DNA of 64,000 bases from Ashinkailepas kermadecensis (GCA_034440615.1 JAOTOM010005095.1:593501-657500), one strand, 5' to 3'; shown: positions 23,601-34,759, counted from the stretch's first letter. The notes: generated by a model not told the origin, from the sequence alone. Program-made: numbers and translations.

Positions 23601-23770
23601 GTAGGTATGGCCCACATACGATATTTAAGGAAAAAAAAACAAATTATCGACATATTCCTAGAAAACAGCTCAATCCCGGGATCCCGGGATATCCCGGGAT
23701 TGACCCACTCAAAATCCCGGGATCCCGGGATTGAGGAAAAAGTCCCGGGATTATCATCCCTAGTATCTTC
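20618..23770 (+). mobile_element. hAT-family DNA transposon with 8-bp target duplication
   Basis: GTATCTTC occurs at 20618-20625 and 23763-23770, the 8-bp duplication expected of hAT. The element (20626-23762, 3137 bases) starts TTGGGATGATAATCCCGGGA and, read inward from the right, TAGGGATGATAATCCCGGGA. Both ends carry repeated ATCCCGGGAT palindromes. It sits in the endonuclease/linker part of a retrotransposon whose coding continues on each side. Confidence 0.93.
21208..23358 (+). pseudogene. hAT transposase with BED zinc finger, decayed
   Basis: ATG at 21208 begins a BED finger: VWEHFLRGETGNTAKCRICK and, after a one-base loss in an eight-A run, GGSTKGLHVHLKSKHG. The RNase-H-like core follows: LTIDEYTSLRNRRYMSVTVH (first Asp), VTTDGASVMVKFGKAL (second Asp) and CLAHGVHLAVIDAL. 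An in-frame TAG at 21915 interrupts it. An intron at 22107-22286 (CAG|GTGAGC ... TTGCAG|ATG) keeps frame. The last exon has CKTRWNSLYDMLDRF, and the C-terminal dimerisation segment PTSVESERVFSTVGNIVTKV continues in a shifted frame from about 23215 to the stop at 23356. Three lesions make it inactive. Confidence 0.88.
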
Positions 23771-24068
23771 AGGGTCTGTTGGGAGTCTGGCTTCCACTCC
23801 TGATTGGGACTCATCCCACTCAATGTTGCGAACATTCCACCGCTGGAATCAGCTGTGAATCAGCTGGAATCAATGCTGCGAAGTCCTGGACGCCGACCGA
23901 GTACCGCGCCATCGCGGTAAGACAACCAAACCGGGAAATGATCACTCCCCAGCGGGTCGTCGGACACCGACCACGTGAAATGCTGGACCAGTTGTGGGCT
24001 CACTATACTCAAGACGAGAGCTGATGTTTGTCCAGACGGAAGCGCAAAATGCGTCGGCGTTCCAGTGT
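23771..24068 (-). mobile_element. Endonuclease end of the same split retrotransposon
   Basis: The minus strand reads NTGTPTHFALPSGQTSALVL, SIVSPQLVQHFTWSVSDDPL and GSDHFPVWLSYRDGAVLGRR; SDH is the last catalytic motif of the LINE endonuclease. The left side is cut by the hAT element, the right side by the TTAA at 24069. Confidence 0.85.
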
Positions 24069-24072
24069 TTAA

Positions 24073-25075
24073 CCCTCGCCCGTATAGGGGGTGCAACCCC
24101 CCTAAGGTTTTTGTGTATTCCTTCCAAACCGATGAACGGACCGCTCTGATATTTTCAGTACCCTCTGGGGCAACCTTTTGACGACTTTTGGTGAAATTCT
24201 TTTGGGAGGGCATGTCAGGTCACAGAGTTATGAGGTCATAAAAGGGAGCACCTCCGAGCAGTTTTCAACAAATACGTGATTATCGCACCTAAACATGACA
24301 TTGTTGCCTACATCGACTGGTATTATGTGTTTTGCAATGCAATTTTGCAATGCCCAGATGGGTTCCCATTGGAAAAATAATGTTCCAAAAATCGGTGACC
24401 TCGTTTGACCTTTCGACCTTTTTTTAGCTGACCTACGGTAATTTTTCGTGCTGAATTCGAATTCAGCGTCCATTTTTACCCTAGGGGACTTTAAACTTCG
24501 AAATTGGAACCACTATTAACCCTCGCCCGTATAGGAGGGGGGTTGGTGCAACCCCCCTAAGGTTTTTTGTGTATTCCTTCCAAACCGATGAACGGATCGT
24601 TCTGAGATTTTCAGTACCCTCTGGGGCAACCTTTTGGCGACTTTTGGTGAAATGTTTTTTGGGAGGTCATGTCAGGTCACGGAGTTATGAGGTTATAAAG
24701 GGGAGCACCTACGACCAGTTTTGAACAAATACGTGGTTATCGCACCTAAACATGACATTGTTGCCTACATCGACTGGTATTATGTGTTTTGCAATCGTAG
24801 TGTACGTATTTATCTTAGAGTATAATATTTCGGGATCGGTTAACCCTCGCCCGTAGGGGGGGGTGCAACCCCTGAGGTGTTTTGTTTATTCCTTCCAAAC
24901 CGATGAACGGATCGTGCTGAGGTTTTTCAGTACCTTCTGGGGAAACCTTTGACGACTTTTAGTATAATTTTTTTGGGAGGTCATGTCAGGTCACGGAGTT
25001 ATGAGGTCATAAATTGGAACACATCTGACCAGTGTTCAACAAATGAAACCTTGAAACAAATGAAACCTTACCACG
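24073..25075 (+). repeat. Three successive left ends of the piggyBac-type element
   Basis: TTAACCCTCGCC begins at 24069, 24516 and 24840, each followed by a G/C hairpin (GGGGG TGCAA CCCCC type), TATTCCTTCCAAACCGATGA and AGTTATGAGGT blocks. Copy lengths are about 440, 320 and 230 bases. The second starts inside the first (the sequence GGAACCACT is broken exactly there; compare 34950), so at least one is nested. Confidence 0.85.
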
Positions 25076-26309
25076 AGTTTCGAAATGCCATGAAACAAGC
25101 TTTCACATGACATATAAATTATACATATCACCTACACTTGCTAGTCAGGAGTACAGTCGGAAAAGTGCTATTTATTCCTGTCGTGACAACGGGCCGAACC
25201 CAAACCTGCGCCCACGTGACGTCACCGGCTGCCAATGAACATTGGCAGGGGCCGGTCGAGACCACGTTCCAATTTGTCCAGTTCTGTCGCGGTCGCGCGG
25301 AGTGATATACCTGTTTCGCTGTGCTGAACATGCCACGAGGAAGGGGTCGAAAGGTCGGCCATGGCGCCTCATCATCAGCGGGACCAAGCCGTGGTCATTA
25401 GGGCTCGGTGAGATGCCTTTGGTCATGATTAAATACACATTTGAACTTGGGCTCAGTTTTTTTTTCTGATGTAAAATGTAATTTTAAAGTGGGGCTGTAT
25501 AGTATATAAAAACGATTTGAGCCTTCCTTCTGTAGTTAAAATGCACTTTTATGAAAATAGTTCCGTACACCACCGATATCAGCTCTCAATGACATGGAAG
25601 AGTGGCTTCTTATTTCAAGAAATAATTATATATGCTTGATATAGCAAGGATATGCTGTCACAAAGCCATTATTTTGAAATAAGCCTCTTCTGAAGGGCAT
25701 TGATAATGATATAGGGCAATTTATCAGCACGCACTTAGACTTACCTGGCCCTATTCAAGGAAAAAGCGTCAGGTTACAAGGTTTCATTCTTGGATCTATT
25801 AGATTTGTTGTATTTGAGTTATTTTAAAACATTTACTATTATCTATATGGGTCCTTCGAGACATCTAATAGAGTATTATATGTACTGTCATATGTTACAG
25901 CCTTAGCCAGCCAGAGGCGGATCTAGCCGCTTGATTTGGGAGGGAAAAACTAGTAAAAATAGTTTTTTTTCCCATTTGCCCCCTCTTTTCCATATACCTA
26001 CCATGCATTTGCGGCAAGTTTTAAGGGGGCTAAAATGCATTCCACCACTTCAGATTGCTTAGCCCCATTGCCCCCCCTCCCATAGATCAAAAAGTGTAAC
26101 CAGCACAAACCCAAACCATCAACTGCCTTCCACTGCACAAGTCAGTGCAGCTGTGACCGTCATAAACAGCACAGCGAAGCGGATATTCGCATTTATCTAA
26201 CACAATATTCATGCATCTGTACCATCAGATTCTTGCTGATCACGCAATTTTAATGTGCCTTTTAATGACGATTTGAATGTGCCAATTTTAATGTGCCTTC
26301 TTTTTTCAG
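25076..26309. other. Non-coding stretch upstream of the transposase-like gene
   Basis: AT-rich apart from a GC-rich block at 25190-25410. That block holds promoter-like motifs and a 23-codon frame from ATG 25330 (MPRGRGRKVGHGASSSAGPS then RGH and stop). It could be a first exon of the gene beginning at 26310, but no donor in matching phase was found. Confidence 0.4.
25213..25246 (+). promoter_or_regulatory. E-box/CRE overlap and CCAAT inverted pair
   Basis: CACGTG (25213) overlaps the palindrome TGACGTCA (25217-25224). Seven bases on, GCCAAT GAAC ATTGGC (25231-25246) forms a perfect inverted CCAAT pair. It lies ~85 bases before an ATG and 1.1 kb before the coding exon at 26310. Promoter function is inferred from motifs only. 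Confidence 0.4.
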
Positions 26310-28825
26310 GTTTCGATCTTCGAGCAAGAAGCCAGACTACAGAGATGGCCACGGCCAGTCCAGGGGCTCTAAAGCCAAGCCAGAGACCAGGAATGAATCT
26401 GGCAGCAAGTTGAGTGATTTTGTTGGAAAGGGGAAGGAGTTTATCCCGAGTGAAGTGCCGACCGTGAGAACTGTGATCCAGAGGGGTATTCTGATCAAGG
26501 AGCAGCTAATGATTGAGGAAGAGAGAGGCAAGAAGAACATCAGTGTGGGGGAGATTGCTAAGGAGCTGGCTCCCCTGATCCTGGCCCAGTGGCATAGATC
26601 TAATGCCAAGTTCTGCCCTCCAGTGATCATTCAAGAGAAGAGTCTCGTGACAAAGGTGGGGAGGCTCTGGAGAAGAGTGGAAGAAGTTGCCCTGGGGAGG
26701 GCGAAGCAGGCAGAGAGGAAGAAGGTGGTGGAGATGTTGGACAACTTGATGGACATTACCACCTGCCCCCACACCATCCTGCTCTGCCACGAGCCCGGAT
26801 CTGGCTGCCCCGGCAAGGAGTGCCAGACCAAGGCTCACATCAAGTGCTCCTGCCCCCAGGCCAGCAAGGTACCGGTGATGGAGCTGAGGTGGATGTCTGC
26901 CCAGAGAGCTAAAAGGGGAGAAAAGTCCAAAATGATGATGGGAAGTGATGACAAGAAAGAATCTGGGCGTCAGCAAAAAGCAGCTAAACGAAAAGCTGCA
27001 GGGAAGGAAGCAGACATGAAGAGGATGAGGAAGCAGGAGGAGGTGGAGAGCAGGCTGATGGATCAGCAAGAGGAAGTAAACCAGCTCATGTGTCAGGGAG
27101 GATCGGGGAAGAGGATGAAGAGGTGTTTGAACCGCCTGCTAGTGTGGCGAAGGAGCAGGAGGAGGATGCCAGGAGACTGGTGGATGTCCTCTTGGAGAAG
27201 AGGCTGGGTGACGCCGCCTGGCTCGTGCTGAGGTACCTGGAGAGTCCGGGACCCAGGAGGAACACCATGCTAGTGCTGAACACGGCCAGGGCGAGCCTCA
27301 GGTGCGGAGTGTCCCCGACAGCAGCTGCAGCCATAGCCACAGACTTCCTCAAGGACCTCATTGCTGCTGGGCACTTGGCTCCTGAAATGTCCTACCTGGC
27401 TTGCGACCCCAGCAAGCTCGTCAGGGCCAGGAAGAGAGCTATGCTCGGGGACCAGGAAAGGCACGTGACGGACAAGATAGTGGGCATGGGCTACGACGGG
27501 AGGAGGGACCCCCGCACCCGGGCAATGGTTGCTGACAGCTCGGGGAAACTGAAGATGATGATGATCAAGGAAGATCACGAGTCTGTAACTGAAGAGCCAA
27601 GTGGAAGGTATCTGGCTCACTTCGTGCCTCAGCCACCAATCCATCCCGAGAAGCCAGCTTTGAAGGTTGCTCAGGCCTTGTATGAACTGCTGAAAAAGCA
27701 CAACTCCATCGACTCCCTCCAGATCCTGATGGGTGACTCCACCAACCAGAACACAGGGTGGAGAGGGGGAACCCACGCCCACCTAGAGAAGCTGCTGGGG
27801 AGGAAGCTGTTCTGGGCCATCTGCTGCCTCCACACGAACGAACTTCCTCTGCGGCACCTCATCACAGCCATTGTCGGTCCCACCAGCTCGGACAAGGGGT
27901 TCATGGGACCGGTCTGTTCCCTCCTCCCTAAGGTGAACGAGATGGCCTACAACTCCAGCTTCAAGAAGCTGCCGGGAGGTGAGGAGTTGATCACCATCCC
28001 CGAAGAGGTACTGGGGAATATGAGCACGGATCAGAAGACCTGCTACAAGCTGGTTCAGGCAGTGAAGACTGGACATCTCCCACCCGCTTTGCAAGATATG
28101 CAGTGTGGCCAACTCTGTCACGCCAGGTGGCTCACCACAGGGCAGCGGCTCGTATTCATGTGGACCAGGAAGCATGGCCTCTCAGGGCAGAACCTGAAGA
28201 CCCTGGAGATTCTCGTCAAGTTCTGTCTGGAGTTTTACCTCAAGTTGTACTATGATTTGAAGGTCAAGCACTTCATCGTCGACGCGCCCTACCACATCCT
28301 GACCAGCCTCCGGATCCTGAAGAACCAGCCCAAGAAGGTCAAGGACGCAGTGACCTTCTACGTGCGAACTGGGGCCTGGTACTCCCACTCCGAGTGTCTC
28401 CTCCTCTCCCTCCTTGCCAGTTCTGATCCAGAGGACAGGAAGTTTGCGGTGAACCAGATCCTTACGCTCAGGAGAGATGGAGAGTACGGAGACACAAGTG
28501 TCCGGCCGAGGGTTACACCCAAGCTGAACCTGTCGGCCACCACGCTGATCGACCTGGTCGCCTGGAAGCCGGGGGAAGTGCAGGAGCCCAGCTTCACCTG
28601 CTCCCACTCCAAAGCGGAGATCCAGGGCTTCCTGGCGGAGCCTTTCATTCCCCGAAGTTCTCCTGCCACACCCAGTCCACCGAGCGGTGTGTGAAGCTGG
28701 TGACTGAGGCAGCGGCAGCGGTGTGCGGGCAGGAGGCTCGGGACGGCTACATCCGAGCACGGCTCCAGCACAGGGAGATCATGCCTGTGTTCACCACGAA
28801 GAAGCACATCCTCACAACCTTTTAA
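26310..28825 (+). pseudogene. Uncharacterised, probably transposon-derived protein gene, two frameshifts
   Basis: Coding starts after a strong acceptor (CTTCTTTTTTCAG|G) with FRSSSKKPDYRDG. Segment 1 (to ~27087) has VPTVRTVIQRGILIKEQLMI and a Cys-rich motif (C-P-H-T-I-L-L-C, then C-P-G-K-E-C and H-I-K-C-S-C) followed by a Lys-rich coil. A one-base shift near 27088 leads to the main frame (27090-28694): GDSTNQNTGWRGGTHAHLEK, LHTNELPLRHLI, GQLCHARWLTTGQRLVFMWT and TGAWYSHSECLLLSLLAS. A second shift near 28655 gives the end, KFSCHTQSTERCVKLVTEAA to TTKKHILTTF and TAA at 28823. Similar GDSTN...LHTNELPLRHL proteins are, from memory, widespread unnamed proteins in invertebrates. The layout (Asp motif, CxxH-like, RW, C-terminal ER..KLV) recalls hAT-type RNase-H-fold transposases. 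Function is not established. Confidence 0.7.
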
Positions 28826-28832
28826 GGCCAGC

Positions 28833-29029
28833 TCCACCCTGTTGGGAATGGCTTAGCTAAGTTGGTAAGGCGGTAAGCGACCTGCTGTATTTAAGGTCCC
28901 TGGTTAAATTATCGGCGGGTGTCATAAAAAGCAATAGGGTCTTCCACATCCTCCACTATTGGCCGCCAAATAATGCTACTGTGTGATGAAGTGCGACGAA
29001 CCCACAATAACAACAACAGTCCACCCTGT
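28833..29029 (+). mobile_element. tRNA-derived SINE with 10-bp target duplication
   Basis: TCCACCCTGT occurs at 28833-28842 and 29020-29029. Between them, 28843-29019 begins like a tRNA (GGGAATGGCTTAGCTAAGTT, an A-box-like TGGCTTAGCTAAGTTGG), has a weak B-box at 28902-28912 (GGTTAAATTAT) and ends with an AAC-type tail (ATAACAACAAC). It inserted in the 3' UTR of the gene ending at 28825. Confidence 0.8.
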
Positions 29030-29477
29030 CTGTGATGGTTTCTACATACAATACATTAATCGTTTGTGGAATCTAGAATAATGTGGATCTGTTTGTTCGA
29101 ATAGTCGACTCCTGTCTCCAGACAGATGGTGACTTAGATGGCGCTCTTGATGTTCTTGATCATTCTGATGTTGATCAGGATGTCTAGATATGCTTCCAGT
29201 GAAGACTTAGGGGGCATGAGGAATGAGGATTCCACAAAGGTCCTCATGCTTTGACACACGGTGTCAAAGCATGAAAAACGGATGCTACAGAGGTAGCCTT
29301 TCAAATAAAGGCAATAGCCCGAACAGGCACTGAAGGGGAATTTCCTTCTAAATCTTAACGTGCGAATTTGCTACGGAAGGGGAGGCTCAAATAGAAAAAG
29401 TGTAGAAGACAAACAACCCTAAAATTCAATTTTACATAGGAAAAAAGGTGAGCTAAACTTGATGTGCACATTAGAAA
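29030..29477. other. Spacer before the second piggyBac transposase, no gene seen
   Basis: No coding, splice or repeat signal stands out. It presumably contains the 3' end of the preceding gene and the 5' region of the transposase starting at 29478. Confidence 0.35.
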
Positions 29478-31265
29478 ATGTCACCGAGCCCTAGTGGTCA
29501 TGCTGGCCGTTCTCTCACAGCCACCGAGATCATGCGCCTCATCGCTGTAGAAGACGACAGTAATACGGAACTTCAACCAGAATCAGATGCATCAGACAGC
29601 GAGGAAGAGCCAGAGGTTGTCTCTGCCGTCACTGTCATCGAAGAGGAGGACGAGACAGCTCCGCTAGCGCAGCCAGCTGCGGAAAATGACTCCTCTGACG
29701 ACGACAGTGAGACAGAGGGAAGGGCCGGCTGTTCGGTCACAAACTTCACCAGGGTAGAGCAGGAGACCACTCAGGTGAAGGCACGCACCGGAAGGACATG
29801 GTCGACCGAGCCACCCAATCACCGTGTCCGTGCTGCCAGTGCCAACATTATGCGTGGTGCAACTGGACCAACGGGTGCTGCCCGAGCTGTGCAGCATCCC
29901 GTAGAAGCTCTCGAGTTGTTTCTTCCGCCAAGTTTGGTAACAAAAATCGTGAAGCACACCAACGAAGAGGGAGAAAGAGTCGCCATCAGCACAAAGAAGA
30001 CGCATGTGCCAGTGACCGAGCAGGAGCTGATGGCTTTCATTGGCCTACTGCTGCTCCGTGGGTGTGAGTTTGACCGCAACTGTGAGCTGCAAGACTTGTT
30101 TTACGGACCGTTCTCACGACCATTCTACAGGGCTACCATGCCCCAAAACCGCTGCAAACATCTACTGCGAATCCTCCGCTTCGACGACCGCTCCGATCGA
30201 GAAGAGAGGCGGAAGACTGACAAATTCGCCGCCTTTCGTGAAGTGTTTGAAGAATTCAACGTTTTGCTCTCGAAGTATTACAATCCGTCCGACTGCGTAA
30301 CTGTAGATGAGACGCTGCGCAGCTTCAGGGGACGATGCAGATTCGTCATATATATGCCGAACAAACCTGCAAAGTACGGACTTCTCATCCGGGACGTGGC
30401 TGACGCGAGATCGAGGTACATGCTGAAGATGCTGCCGTATGCCGGGAAGGCCGAAGAACCAGATCCTTCGCTTCATGTGACTGGCGCATCAAACATTGTG
30501 AAGCACCTGGTGAGAGACCTGAAGAACAGTGGCCGGAACGTCACCGCCGACCGATACTACACCAGTGTCGACCTGTGTGAGGACCTGCTGGAACGCAACC
30601 TCACCTACGTCGGCACGGTGATGTCCAACCGCCGTCACCTACCAGAAGAGGCGAAGGAAAGCGAAGGCCGGTCACCACAGTCCACCGAATTCTCCTGGCG
30701 GGCCGGGGGAAGAAGGGCCCCCCACAAAAAAAAAGAAAAAAAAGATTGTATTGTTGACCACCACAAAGAAAGGAACCTTTGGGCGGGGGGGGAACAGCCA
30801 GAGAAAAAGCCCGAAGTGATGGTTTACTACAACCAAACAAAAGGCGGCGTCGACACCATCGACCAGATGATCGACCACTACTCGTGCAAGATGCCAACAC
30901 GGAGGTGGCCCATGGTCATTTTTTCATTGATGCTGGACGTGGCCGCTCTGAACAGCTGGGTGATCATCACGGACAAGCCCGGGCCATTCGGAGACACGAA
31001 GCACGGAGGAAGGAGGGCGTTTCTGCGCGAGCTGGGCCTGTCGCTCATCAAGCCAGCCATCGAGAGCCGGCCGACAGACGGCATGGTCTGCAAAACCAGG
31101 ACGGCAGTGGAGATTGTGCTGAAGAGGAAGACGCCGCCATCAGCAGCCGACGCACCTGAGTCCGCCGAGCAGACGCGCCAGCGGTGTCACGTGTGCTGGC
31201 TCGTTCAAAAGGCGCATCAGAACGTGAACAAAGTAAACAAAAAGCCATCGTGTACTGTAAGGAAG
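29478..31265 (+). pseudogene. piggyBac-family transposase inside the composite
   Basis: ATG 29478 opens a long frame with an acidic N-terminus (VIEEEDETAPLAQPAAENDS), then a core: LMAFIGLLLLRGCEFDRNCE, VTVDETLRSFRGRCRFVIYM, PNKPAKYGLLIRDVADARSR, VTADRYYTSVDLCEDLLERN and GGVDTIDQMIDHYSCKMPTR. The catalytic Asp residues (TVDET, TADRY, GGVDTIDQ) are all present. Between about 30690 and 30810 the family segment is replaced by A- and G-homopolymer-rich coding without a stop. The C-terminal knuckle (RCHVC, then CTV) runs out of frame at ~31255, and a Pro-rich false tail continues to 31409. It is a different lineage from the transposase at 11865. It may be the enzyme of the surrounding composite, which is inference. 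Confidence 0.82.
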
Positions 31266-31560
31266 CTTACATTTTGGCCCCCGTTTTTTATTTTTTTTTT
31301 CCATCCGACCAAGCCGCCAGACGCCCGGCCAGATTTCGGCCACCTTTCCCCCCCCCCCCCCACCCCCCCCACACCCCCCGGCCCCGCCCCCGTACGTGTC
31401 TTCTTTTAAGGAAAAAAAAAAAAAAAAAAAAAAAAAACCCCCCTGGACGAAAACAACCGAAGGGTTCCCGGCCAGTTGTGAGCCAGTCCCGGTGAAAACC
31501 TCCCCAGGCGGCTTCGCCACGCACACTGCCTAAGGGGACGAGAAAAAAAAGCACTCCCAC
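31266..31560. other. Homopolymer-rich, probably unreliable sequence
   Basis: Runs of T, C (up to 14), A (~27, 31410-31437) and C follow one another. ORFs here encode only Pro, Phe or Lys runs. True low-complexity DNA or assembly error cannot be told apart. Confidence 0.6.
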
Positions 31561-31994
31561 CAATCAAGAGGCAGACCCCAATCTGGAGCCCTGGGAGTGG
31601 CTGAAACTTAGAAAAGGCGGAGCAAAGGAATTGAGGAAAATTTGGCAGTCAGAAAGAAGGGCACAGAAGGAGGAGGAGAGGGATCTCTCTCGGATCTCGC
31701 TCTCGGACGGTCTCTCTCGCTCAAGATCTTTCTATCACTCTCACGGACTTTCACACTCACTTAAATGGAGGCAGACGTAAATTGAAGTGCCGGGAGGCGC
31801 AGAGTGACGACGGCTGGAGGGCGACGACCATCGGGCATGTGAGTGTCATACATCTGACATGTCTTCCTCTTTTCCAAACCTTTCCGAACCAACCTAATTT
31901 CTATCACCCAGCTTCTGTCTCCTTCACGTCATTCATTTACTGAAAGGGGCGACCTGTTTTATGGGAGGGACCAAATAGGATAAATTCAGGGTGG
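31561..31994. other. Non-coding, CT-rich stretch
   Basis: Includes TCTCTCTCGG blocks (31675-31720). No gene seen. Confidence 0.35.
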
Positions 31995-32615
31995 GGAGGG
32001 AGTGTGTCGCGGAGGGAGTGTGTCACGGAGGGAGAGTGAGTCGCGGAGGGAGTGTGACGCGGAGAAAGTCTGTCTCGGAGGAAGTGTGTCGCGGATGGAG
32101 TGTGTCACGGAGGGAGTGTGTCGCGGAGGAAGTGTGTCGCGGATGGAGTGTGTCGCGGAGGGAGTGTGTCGCGGAGGAAGTGTGTCGCGGATGGAGTGTG
32201 TCACGGAGGGAGTGTGTCTCGGAGGGAGTGTGTCGCGGAGGGAGTGTGTCACGGAGGGAGAGTGAGTCGCGGAGGGAGTGTGACGCGGAGGAAGTCTGTC
32301 TCGGAGGAAGTGTGTCGCGGATGTAGTGTGTCACGGAGGGAGTGTGTCGCGGAGGAAGTGTGTCGCGGAGGGAGTGTGTCGCGGAGGAAGTGTGTCGCGG
32401 ATGGAGTGTGTCACGGAGGGAGTGTGTCTCGGAGGGAGTGTGACGCGGAGGAAGTGTGTCGCGGAGGAAGTGTGTCGCGGATGGAGTGTGTCACGGAGGG
32501 AGTGTGTCTCGGAGGGAGTGTGACGCGGAGGAAGTGTGTCACGGAGGGAGTGTGTCACGGAGGGAGTGTGTCGCGGAGGGAGTGTGTCACGGAGGGAGTG
32601 TGTCGCGGAGGGAGG
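31995..32615. repeat. 16-bp minisatellite with higher-order structure
   Basis: About 39 copies of GGAGGGAGTGTGTCGC and variants (GGAGGAAG, GGATGGAG; CGC, CAC or CTC). An 18-base variant (GGAGGGAGAGTGAGTCGC) marks 32029 and 32255, a higher-order period of ~226 bases. Open frames on both strands are repeat artefacts. Confidence 0.92.
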
Positions 32616-34759
32616 ATTGAGATGGCGAGTAGTGTGTGTGTGTAAGAAACTTTAAATATATTAGATTAATGATATAAATTATGTGGCAGCAGTCGGCAGT
32701 GATGGACGAGAACAGCGGCGGAGCAGGAACAATAATGCCATATAAAGTACATCCCAATATAAGCGAGGAGTCGACCTGCCAGCCGTCCTCTCATGGACTA
32801 AACGTTCCCGGGTAAGGGTAATGAGTGTGAAAGCCAGTTGTTAACTTGACTAGAATATTAATGTTGTTTATATAAATATATATGATCTGCGTTTGGATGA
32901 TGTCCAATTGCGATAAGGGGTGCGATGACCGTATACTTTGGGGGCATTAAGCACATGCTCTGGTTCTTTGACTGCAGAAGCCCGCTGGCGTCTGTGACCC
33001 AGGCGTGCAGCTGGGGGCGGGCACAGTATGCAAGGTCGGATGGGCTGTCGAGCCCCACCTTGCGTCCGTCGAGTTTGGCGCCAAACACTAGGTTAAAGCA
33101 AAACACTGCAAGGTCGTGAGTCCGCCCCCCGTTCGCTATACGTTTCGGCACGGAACCGTGTAGCTTTCGGGGCGGGGGAAGGTCGGACGGATTTGGCGTG
33201 CCATAAGCCCCGAGGCTGAAAGGGTAGGGCAGGCTAGGTTATAAAGACGGCCAGGGGACGTGCCCAACGTGGTAGGGATCCGTGCCCGCTCGTGAGCACT
33301 TTCACCTGGTCGCACAGTATCAGTATACGGCGGATAAGGCCCGGCGCGGCACCGACCTTTCATTAAAAGCTAGGGTATGTCAGTCAAAGATACCAGAGCA
33401 CTTGTATAAGCCCTCGGAGCCAGTTCGATGAGCCCCCTTCTTGGCAGTTAAGCCTTCATCCAGGCGAGGAACACTGTCAACAATGGCGAGGCCAGCTATG
33501 ATGGCAGTGGAAGATTTACATATTCGGCCAGCCTACCTTAAAAAATAGAGCAATGATCCGTCGATATATGTGTTTGTGTACCGCTGAGAGGGGGGGGGGG
33601 AGGGGGGCAAAATTTGGGGACCAAGTATTTCATTAATTAATAAGGATATAATGAATGAGACGAGCGAATGTGAAGTGAATGAGGAGAATGAATGTGCTTT
33701 AGGTGGCTTTAAGGACCAGCGGAAGCCACTTGGGGCTCAATCACAGGCACCTATTTCGTGCGGTACATTGTACAAAATTATACTACTATTAGCATCCAAA
33801 AGTCCCATCTAGGAACATTTCATTGTAACCAAGGGCAAATTGCCTTATCATTACTTTTCTAAATACAACGTAATCTTTCTAATTTGGCTAGACGCACTCA
33901 TTTACCTATATGGTGTTCCCAAAACTTTGACTCGCACACATATAAATTCGTGTTAGGGACGGTAGCTCAAACATCATCAAGCCGGCTGGGGTTTGGGGAA
34001 TGTGTGGTGGAGGTGGCGGGGAAACACAGCACAACGCACCCCCCGACAAAGGCACAATCAGCAAAGGAGATAATTAGCCCAGTCTAAATATAAAGTCAAC
34101 CCATGTTCAGCCTTGTAAAGTGCAGTCTCAGTTAAAATAAAGCCCCATAGTTAAATCAAGAGTCAGCCCAAGTGAATTACTTTTCACACACTCATCAGCT
34201 CTCCCACTTCACACGACTCACACACGCAGCTACCTCTTTACACACCCCTCACCAGCCACACCCGCCAAACCACCGAAGCCACCACCCCCACACCCCACCG
34301 ACGGCAGAGCCGCCACCCCTATAGTACCAAGCATAGCCGGAATGCAGGTGTGGTGTGCAACCTGTGCACACGAGATGCAGCCGACGAGTGAGGCTGCCGG
34401 TGTAAAAGGCCAGCGTGCACCAAGCACATCCAGAGTGATGTGCAATCTGTGCGCATGAGATGAGACGAGTGATATATTTGATGAATCCGCTGTTCTCGCA
34501 TTGTGGATGGCATGTGTCGTGTTTTATCTGTTTGGCGTGTTCTGTTCGGTGAGACATTTTGTCTGTGAACAATTATTTGTGCAATACAGATAGTATATTT
34601 GTTACACATCTGTTTTCGTGAGACCTAACGACCAGTAGTAATAGTAGTACTGAACAATATATGAAATCAGAATATAATTTAGAAAATATTATATATGTAT
34701 ATACCTCGGAAACGCCGATTTTTTTTGTACGTACTTAGCGTAATTATGGGCATAGAATG
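32616..34759. other. Non-coding part of the composite; one exon-like segment
   Basis: An exon-like frame at 32701-32811 (MDENSGGAGTIMPYKVHPNI, then SEESTCQPSSHGLNVPG) ends at a GG|GTAAGG donor, with no partner exon recognised. A G-run lies at 33588-33602. Remaining frames are short and unconvincing. Confidence 0.35.

Noticed and set aside
31266..31409. Pro/Phe-rich tail of the second piggyBac transposase
   Set aside because: Follows loss of frame in the zinc knuckle and runs through homopolymers.
31991..32645. Cys/Arg/Gly-rich frames of up to 181 codons
   Set aside because: Entirely explained by the 16-bp minisatellite.
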